From Prevotellaceae bacterium (GTDB taxonomy: Bacteria > Bacteroidota > Bacteroidia > Bacteroidales > Bacteroidaceae), in contig JAJPZF010000189.1 in assembly GCA_021204545.1 (NCBI GenBank), forward strand, positions 1 through 7,957: a stretch of DNA of 7,957 nt, written 5' to 3'. Within the stretch, counting starts at the first letter, position 1. Every line of letters starts with the position of its first letter. Below, piece after piece: positions 1-7,600 of this stretch. The notes below the pieces were generated by a model. It ran no database searches. It saw nothing but the letters and a program-made list of their open reading frames with translations, and was not told the origin of the DNA. The position numbers were made by a program, and so were the translations under genes.

Positions 1-1643
1 ATGTTGAACATCTTCTTCTCGTCGGTGAACTGCTGTATGTTCTTCACGTCCTTGTAGGCCCCGTCGACGGTGAAGCTGGAGAAGGCCTCCAGTATGTCGA
101 GCAGGGTCGTGGTGGCGTTCTGCGTCTGCTGGTTGTAGTGGGCGAAGCTCTCGCCGGAGAAGCCCGCCTTGCCCTGGAGCGCGCCGGTCACTCCGGATAT
201 GTCCTCGAAGAACTTGAGCTGGAGGTTCAGAAGCTCGTTGATGCCGATGTTGACGCTGTTGTTCACCACCTGCTGGGGCATCTGCCCGCTCTTGCCGGGC
301 CTGTACACTATCACGCCGTTGAACCTCGCCCACTCGTCGGCGATCTCGCTCAGCTCCTTGTCGGAGTAGTTGCCGTCGTCGGGTATCATCAGCACGCCCT
401 TCGCGCTGGCCTTCATGATCCAGTCGTAGAGGGTGATGAGGTGGTTGACGTACCTCTGCTGGTCGATCACGTCCGCCACGAAGGAGTGTATCTCGCCGTC
501 GATGAACGGGTAGGCCTTGAACACGTAGGGATGGCTCCCGTGGTCGTAGGGCGTCTCGCCCTCGGAAAGTATGTCGCCGAAGGGAGAGAGATAGTAGTAC
601 CTCCAGTAGTCGTCTATCCTCCACTCCGCCCTTATGAGGGGCACGTCGTTCTCGGCCATGCCGGCCTCGCGGGCCATCGCCATCCTCCGGGCGTTCTCCT
701 CCTCGATCCCGCCGTAGTCCTCGACCTCTATCTTGAATATCTCGCCGTTCTGCGGGTCGTGGCAGAACCAGCGCGGCTTCTGCTCCTTTCTCCACAGCTC
801 GATCACGCGGCAGAGGCCGGGGTCGGTCGTGAGGAGGAAGTCGTAGTTCTCAAGGCGGGAGTAGCCGAACCGGTCGGCCATCGAGGACACGAAGTCCGCC
901 GTGACGGAGTGCCGGTATATCTCCCTGAGCCTTTTGAACTCCTCCGGGCTCGTGGCGAACTGGGAGCACAGCGTGCCGAAGGGTATGTCGTGCACCTCGC
1001 CGATGACCGACACGTCCCATCCCCGGAAGTCCCGCGCGTTGTTGTCGATGAACACGTTGTTGGGGTTGACGTAGTCCGTCCAGCACTCGGCCCGCCCGTT
1101 GCGCCAGCCGAAGCTCTTGCGGTGCACCACGAGGCCCGATATGAGGAACTCCTCCATGCTGCGGGCGTTCACCTCCTGCATGCGGTTGAGCTGCATGACG
1201 TACTGGAGGACGGTCGACATGGTCTCCGAGAGCTCCTGCTCGTCGCGGTCGCGGGCCGTGCACGTGGGCTCCTTGTCCTGGCTGCGGTACACGCCCACGA
1301 CGCTCCGCACGAGCTTGCGGATGTGGTTGTTCTTCAGGGGTATGCGGCCCTGGCTGCGGATGTAGTCCTCCTCGGTCATGCTCCTGCCGTCGGCGCACAC
1401 CACGTCTCCCCACTGGTCGCCGTAGGTGTACCGCTTGTTCCTCTCCCGCTCCCTGCGGAAGCGGTCCATCTGGTTCCAGTAGTGCTGGGCCTCGAGAAGG
1501 TATCTGAACGCCCTGCGGTCGCCGTAGGCGTACGAGCGGCGCACGGAGTCCATGTCCTCCTCCGGATCGGCGGCCTTCCCGGCCACCGCCGGGGCCACCC
1601 TGCTCAGGGGATATAGTATCAGTTCTGTCTTTACGGTTGCCAT
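1..1643 (-). CDS. Phage portal protein, C-terminus cut by window edge
   Basis: The frame is open from an ATG at 1643 to the window edge, giving 547 residues and no stop. It begins MATVKTELILYPLSRV. Visible family-type segments are a basic N-terminal helical region (about 30-75), the stretch YRSQDKEPTCTARDRDEQ (119-136), the HPYVFKAYPF to YDWIMKASAKG region (371-416), and DISGVTGALQGK followed by SGESFAHYNQQTQNA (481-510). That last segment matches the conserved stem-helix part of P22-type portals. Portals form the dodecameric ring at one head vertex that serves DNA packaging, neck attachment and DNA exit. P22 gp1 has 725 residues, so perhaps one to two hundred residues are missing. The start is supported by an in-frame TAA at 1665-1667, eight codons upstream, with no other ATG between. 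It follows the giant polyvalent gene by 47 bp, probably in one late operon. Assignment is by motif recall, without a database search. Confidence 0.86.
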   Translation of the reverse strand, partial: MATVKTELILYPLSRVAPAVAGKAADPEEDMDSVRRSYAYGDRRAFRYLLEAQHYWNQMDRFRRERERNKRYTYGDQWGDVVCADGRSMTEEDYIRSQGRIPLKNNHIRKLVRSVVGVYRSQDKEPTCTARDRDEQELSETMSTVLQYVMQLNRMQEVNARSMEEFLISGLVVHRKSFGWRNGRAECWTDYVNPNNVFIDNNARDFRGWDVSVIGEVHDIPFGTLCSQFATSPEEFKRLREIYRHSVTADFVSSMADRFGYSRLENYDFLLTTDPGLCRVIELWRKEQKPRWFCHDPQNGEIFKIEVEDYGGIEEENARRMAMAREAGMAENDVPLIRAEWRIDDYWRYYYLSPFGDILSEGETPYDHGSHPYVFKAYPFIDGEIHSFVADVIDQQRYVNHLITLYDWIMKASAKGVLMIPDDGNYSDKELSEIADEWARFNGVIVYRPGKSGQMPQQVVNNSVNIGINELLNLQLKFFEDISGVTGALQGKAGFSGESFAHYNQQTQNATTTLLDILEAFSSFTVDGAYKDVKNIQQFTDEKKMFN

Positions 1644-1645
1644 GA

Positions 1646-1649
1646 TCCT
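1646..1649 (-). promoter_or_regulatory. Possible short Shine-Dalgarno for the portal gene
   Basis: The minus strand reads ACAGGATC just before the ATG at 1643. The AGGA core sits only 2 nt from the start codon, closer than the usual 5-9 nt, so it may contribute little. A weak or absent Shine-Dalgarno is normal in Bacteroidota and their phages. A 10-bp perfect palindrome, TTCGCGCGAA (1654-1663), lies just upstream and could fold or be incidental. Confidence 0.3.
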
Positions 1650-1672
1650 GTGTTTCGCGCGAATTTAGGACG

Positions 1673-1688
1673 GCGGGCCGAAGCCCGC
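1673..1688 (-). other. Stable intergenic RNA hairpin with UUCG tetraloop
   Basis: The minus-strand transcript reads GCGGGC-TTCG-GCCCGC: a perfect 6-bp G/C stem closed by a C(UUCG)G tetraloop, one of the most stable RNA loops known. It starts 2 nt after the stop codon of the giant gene and ends 29 nt before the portal ATG. No T-run follows (the next bases are CGTCCTAAATT), so it is not a standard intrinsic terminator. A role in mRNA 3'-end protection, processing or tuning portal translation is inference. Confidence 0.6.
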
Positions 1689-1690
1689 GT

Positions 1691-4600
1691 TTATCTGTTA
1701 ACGCCCGGACGCCAGCCGGCCTCCCTCAACGCCTCCCTGCGCTCCCTTCTGCGGGCGCGTCTCGCCTTCCTGTCCTCGTAGGTCTCCGCCGCCTCCTCCA
1801 GCAGGGCCTTCCTCTCCTCGTTGATGTCGGCCCTTATCTCCCTCGCGGCCTCCTCGTCCCCGTCCAGCCTCGCGTCGACGAGCTCCTGCTGGCAGGCCTT
1901 CAGGTCCGGCGCGTAGTCGTCGTAGATCTCCATTCTCTCGTACTCCGGCGAGTCGTAGAGGAAGTCGAGCCTCTCGGCGTAGCCGATCACGTCCCGGTCG
2001 TCCAGGCTCTCGTAGATCCTGGCCCGCGCCTTTGTCCTCCTCACCTCGTCGTTGAGTTTGTAGAACGCCTCGTTGACGGCGCGGTACTCCGTCCGCTCGT
2101 CGCCCGCCTTGAGCACGCGGTTGAGCATCGGAATGTCCTGGGGATTGAAGTCCCTCCTTCCCGCGATCGTCTCGGCGGTCTTCGCGAGCTGGTTGGCGAA
2201 GGTCATCGGGCCTCCGAGGTAGCTGTTGAGCAGGTACTCGATCACGGCGGGGTTCCAGTCCAGGGCCTTCATGCCCACGGTGGCGTCGTCCCCGCCCGCC
2301 ACCTCGTTGAGCGTGGCGCAGAGGTTGACGAGGGACGTGCCCGTGTTGGAGTAGGCCTTGGTCCAGGCCGGCATGTCCTTCGCGTACTCGCTTCCGTTGT
2401 ATATCGGCAGTCCCGTCCAGCTCCTGTTGCGGGCGGCCTCCACGACGGGCTGCACCGCGCTCGGCAGCAGGGACGGCCATCCGGCCCCCGCCTCCACGAG
2501 GTCGAGCGGGAGGGCCTGGGAGACCTGTCCCATGACGGCCATGGCTATCTCGGCGGAGTCCATCTTCTGCCCCGCCATGAGGCTGCCGCAGATCTCGCCG
2601 AGGCCGTACGATATGCGGAACTCCTGCGAGAGCGGGATCGCGGCCCAGTAGGACCCGAGCGGGAACATGATGTTCGACCTGCGGGTGTACTCCGGCAGGT
2701 TGAGGTATCCGTCCCTGTCCCCGTCCCTGTCCTTGTCGTCGTCCCCGCCTCCGCCGTGGAGCAGGGCGAAGAGCGTCGGGGCCATCACGCCGAGCGCGAA
2801 GAGCGCGGCCTGGCTCGCCCAGAACTTGGCCGGGTGGCGCGCGGCCTGTCTGCCCATGTTGGTGAGGCCCTGCACGGCGGCGTTCCAGAAGATGTAGAAG
2901 TGGCGGCCCGTGCCGGAGGTGAAGGCGGCGAGGTTGCCGGCCCCCTTCTGCCCGGCCTCCTTCCAGAACCTCTCGCCGGAGCCCTTCTTGTTGAAGTTGA
3001 CGGAAATCTCCTTGGCGTCCCAGATCGCGCGGTCCACGGAGCGGCCGAAGTGTCTCGAGGTGAGGAACGCGGCGAACCTTCCGCACATCTCCACGGCCCT
3101 GTTGGTGTCCTCCACCGCGTCCTTGACGTATCCGAGGGCGCGGTTCGCGGGAAGCCTCCACTGCATCTCGCGGATCTCGCGGTCGACGTCCCTCTTGTGC
3201 TGCTCGAGCGTCCTCGCGGACGTGTAGCCGGTCTCCCCGCCGTTGAGCATGAACTGTCTGAACGACCTCTCCAGAGGCTTCGAGTCGTCGAGTCCGTCGT
3301 TCAGGTACTTGCCCAGCAGCACGCCCATGGTGGCCGGGTTGCACTCCAGAACGTTCCTGTGGAAGCGCAGCGCGTAGGCGGGACTCTCCTTGACCCACAC
3401 CATCGTGTTGACGTAGACCATGTCCCTCGCGAAGTTGGCGGTCATGAAGTTCGGGCTGAAGGTCGTGACGATCGCGCTGCGGAACCGGTTGATCCTGTCC
3501 ACGCCGTTCATCAGCGCTCCGGCCCACTTGCCTCCTTCCGTGTCCGGGTTGGTCTGCCCGTTGAGGGCCTGGGCGGCCCTCGGGTTGCCGTTGATGGTGA
3601 GGACGTAGTCGCGGCCGTCCCTCCTGACGATCACCTGGTGCTCCCTGACGTCCCGCTTGCTCTCGATGCGGTACGGCACGCTCGCGGCGTCCCTGCCGTG
3701 CTTGTAGCGGTCGGGGTCGGCCTCCCTGAGACTGTTCATCTTCTCCTCGAACTCCCTGAGCTTCCTGTCGACCGTGTCGGCGTCGTCCTCCGGCCTGAGG
3801 TCGGGGAACACGGGCACCCACTCGTCCCTCGTGTCGTCGTACCTTACCCAGACGTCGCTGATCGAGACGAGGTCGGACGGGTGGTTCATCACGAAGTTGA
3901 GGAACTTCTGCTTGACGAGCCTGTTGCGGTTGCCCTGGCTGATCGCGCTCTCGGCCATCTGCTGCATGGTCGCCAGCGGGTCGTCCGCCTTGGAGCTGCG
4001 GCCCCGCGCGGCCCGTATCGGCGCGTTGAACGCGCTGTCGGGATGTCCGAGGTAGGCGTAGCTGTCCTCGGCGGTCCTCTCGTCGAATCCCCTGAGAGGT
4101 ATGTACCACTTATACATTCCGCCTATCTTGTCGTAGGTGTCCTTCGAGAGCATCCCGCACTCGTACTCCTTGGAGAGGATCGCCGCGTTCACGGCGTTCA
4201 CCTTCTCCCAGAGGGCCTTGGTGTCGTGTCTCTCCTCGTACTTCCTCACCATGTCGCGGGCCTCGTCCTCCGCGTGCGGAAGTTCCTCCATGTCGGTGAG
4301 GGCGGTGAGTCCCGCGTAGTCCCGCTTGCGGTTCTTCTCATACTCCTTCGGGTAGTATCTTTCGTACATCTCCTTCTTCTCGTCCTCGGACAGTCCGCGT
4401 TGCAGCCGACCCTCCTTTTCGGCTATCTTTCCGTTGACGAACGCCTTCGCGTCCCTCTCCGCCATGTAGACGTTTCTCTCCAGTCCGTGCTTGGCCATCA
4501 TGTAGTCGATGAGCGTCTGGCGCTCGGCCCTGTTGCGGGCGAGCCCGGCGACCTCCCTGAGCATGGGCCTGAACACGAGCCGGCTGAACGCCTCGGTCTC

Positions 4601-7600
4601 GGCCTCGTTGACGCTGCTCAGGCGGTTCTCCCCCAGATACGGGTTCTCGAAGCCCTCGATGTCCTCGATGTGCCTGCCCTTCCTCTTTCCGACTATCGCC
4701 TCCATCGCCTCCATCAGTCCCCTCATGCTGTCCTGCATAGCCTCGACGCTCTGGTACCAGCCGGAACTGACACGTTTCTCGTACCTGTCGCGGGCGAGGG
4801 CCTTCTCGTAGTTCGGGAAGCTGTCCCGCCTCCTCCGGAGGATCTCGTCCCTGTCGTGTTCGCCGACCTGGAGCCTGTCCTGCATGGCCACGTCGTTCGC
4901 CTGATCGACGACGCCCTTTCTGCCCCTGAGGTTCTGGTAGGACTTCCAGAGGATGTAGCGCAGGTCGTTGTCGGTGAGCCTCTTTCCGAGAAGCCCGATC
5001 CTGCGGAGCATGTCGCGGAAGAAGCCCTTGATCCTGTTCCACAGGCTGCCGGCCTTCTTGAAGTTCTCCTCCTCGGCGAGCGAGGCGAGGTACTCCTCCG
5101 TGGCGTGGCCTATGTTCCAGCCGTTGTTCGCGGTCTCCTCGGCGATCTTCCGCCTCACCTCCAGCGGCGCGCTCTCGTAGACGTCGCGCAGGAACCTCGA
5201 GAAGTCCCTTCCGAACATCTGCCTCAGTCCGTAGTGGGCCACCGCCTCGTGCAGGACGGTCTTGGCGACGTCATCGCTGTCCTCGTGGTTGGGCACGACT
5301 ATGGTGATCTTTCCGGTCTTCGTGTCGTAGAAGCCCCTGCTGTTCATCAGGTCGTCGGACAGTGAGGAGGTGTCGGTCAGGATCTCCACATTGCCGAGGT
5401 GCAGCCGGTCCGCCATGTCCCTCGCGGTCCGCTCCATCGACCGCGTCATGGCGTGGGACGAAAGCTCCGACTCGTCGCGGACCGGAGTCTCGGCGGGGCC
5501 CTCGCGCCGGAGCTGGCCCGGCTCGTCGTCGCCGAAGTCCATGTTGATGTCGCTGATCTCGACCGGCTGGCTCTGTCCGTTGCCTCTCCTCGCGGCCTCC
5601 CTCGCGTCGATCTCCTTCTGTTCCTCGATCATCTTCTGCGTGTATTCCTCATAGTCCGACTCGGCCTGTATCAGCTCGTCCTCCTTGTCGAACGGCTTGC
5701 CCGCCTCGTCCTTCAGCGTCGCGATCTCCCTTCTCTCGCTCTCGATCCACTCCTTCCCGCGCGCGATCCGATCCTCGAACGTCTTTCCCGTCACGACGTT
5801 CTGAAGTATGTCCTCCACGGCCACACGGATCAGCCCGCTCTTGACCGGAACGTCCTTGAGCCCGAGGTCGGGGCACGAATACGTCATCTCGCGGCCGGCC
5901 GTCACCCCGGAGCCGAACTGGTCGTGGACATACCTCTTCCTGAGCTGTGTCGTCACCTCAAACTTAAGACCGTCCGCCTCGATAATGTCCCGCTCCTTCC
6001 GTTCGGCGTTCCACCCGCGGTCGTTGAGAAGGTCCTTCGAGGCCCGCAGTATCTTCTTGTTGTGCTCGGTGAAGATGTCGGACAGATCGGATCCTATGGC
6101 GGCCTTGCTGCCCATTATGGTTATCTCCCTGGCCGTCCCGCCGGGGAACCGCCTTCCGACCTCCTCCAGGGCCTTCCCGTCGGCCGCGACCCGGTCGCCG
6201 ACCAGCCTTATCCCCCTCTCCTTCTTCGGGATCGTCTCGGTGACGTAGGACTGCCGGAACTTCCACCTCTCCCTGTCCATCCTCAGCGAGTCGACCTTCT
6301 TCTTGGCGCGGGACTGGAGCACCGCGTACTGGTTGCCCGAGAGGCTGGCCTTGGTGTTGCCGAAGTTCTGGAGCTCGTCCGCCTCCGCGTTGATCACGCG
6401 CACGGCCTTGCCGTTGTTGGTCAGGAGCGGCTCGACGTTCATCAGGCTGTCGATGAAGGCGGCCTTGAACTCCAGCCTCTGGTATGCGGTCTTGTCCAGC
6501 GTGTCCTCGATCCCGAGGCGTATGATCCGTATGGGAATGCCCATGTCCTTGTGCAGGTTGCCCTGGCGGTGTATTCGCCCGTTGCGCTGCGTGTAGTCCA
6601 TCGGGCGGTTCGGCGCGTCCATGTGGATCAGCGTGTGCAGCCTCTCCTGGATGTTCACGCCGGTGCCGAGGGTGTAGGTCGATCCCATCACGACCCTTAT
6701 CTCGCCGGAGTTCACCTTCTCGAAGATCTTCTCCTTGTTGCTCATCCCGGACTTTATGATGGCGATCCGGTTCTCCGGCACGCCTCCCTTGACGAGCTTG
6801 GCCTTTATGTCCTCGAAGAGGTTGAAGCCGGTCTTGGGGTTCTGGATCCTGTCGCAGAAGATCGCCACGGTGCCGTTGTACCTCTCGGTCTCCTTGAGGT
6901 CGGCGAGCGTCAGCCTGACCGTCTCGTTGGTCTTGCTGTCCTTCTCGTCCCTCGCCTTCGGCCACACCAGCCTCGCGTCCACGGCGGCCCCCTGGGCCAT
7001 GTTGTACCATTTGCCGGGCAGTGTCTTGTTCTTGTACCTCTCGAACGGCTCGAGGTGCTCGTACCAGTCGAAGCTTTTCCTCACGTAGTCCATCACGGAC
7101 ATGAGCGAGCCGTTCTGCGGAAGGAACACGTCCCTGGGCTTTCCTCCCTCCACCTGCGGTCTCTTGTCCTCCACGTTGTCCTTGACGAGGTCCCTGTTCA
7201 GCACGATGTCGGCCACCGACGTCCACAGGCGCGCGAGCTCCGGCAGGTTGCCGTACCCCCTGAACCTCGTGACCTCCTTCAGATTGCCGCTCGTGGTATA
7301 CTCGAAGTCCTTGTCTATGTTGCCGAAGTTGTTCACGAAGTCGTCGAAGTACCTTATGCCGTACTCGTCCAGAGCCTCCTCCGGCATGAGGTAGCGCATG
7401 AAGTTCCACACCTCGGCGGCGGTGTTGCTGATCGGCGTGCCGGTGGCGAATATGACGTTGCGGCCGTTGTTCTTCTCCATCACGGCCCGTGCCTTGAGGT
7501 AGAGTCCCTGCGACCTCTGGCTGTCCCCGAGGTCGACCCCCTTGACGCTCTGGGCCAGCGCGGTCTCGCCGCCGAGCTTCTTGTAGTTGTGGGCCTCGTC

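Noticed and set aside
850..1413. 187-codon minus-strand frame inside the portal gene
   Set aside because: It is an out-of-frame Arg/His/Pro-rich shadow of the portal frame, which is open throughout.
138..1616. 492-codon open frame on the plus strand
   Set aside because: It lies in codon register opposite the portal gene. Its Val/Leu/His/Ala-rich, motif-free product is what the reverse complement of a GC-rich gene lacking TTA, CTA and TCA codons gives.
1660..1667. TAAATTCG as a Bacteroidota -7 promoter element (TAnnTTTG)
   Set aside because: One mismatch, no TTTG at the -33 distance, and the T-A-A is also the in-frame stop. It is too weak to call a promoter.
1673..1690. Rho-independent terminator after the giant gene
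   Set aside because: The stem is strong, but neither strand has a T-run after it, and the portal gene follows at once on the same strand.
1698..4109. 803-codon minus-strand frame overlapping the giant gene
   Set aside because: The product is an Arg/Gly/Gln/Pro-rich shadow with no domain, while the overlapping frame carries clear motifs throughout.
2756..5365. 869-codon open frame on the plus strand
   Set aside because: It is in register antisense to the giant gene, with the same Val/Leu/His-rich composition and no recognisable motif. Its length only shows that TTA, CTA and TCA are avoided on the other strand.
5964..7409. 481-codon minus-strand frame inside the helicase region
   Set aside because: It is an Arg/Gly/Gln-rich shadow of the helicase frame, which has intact motifs II to VI over the same bases.
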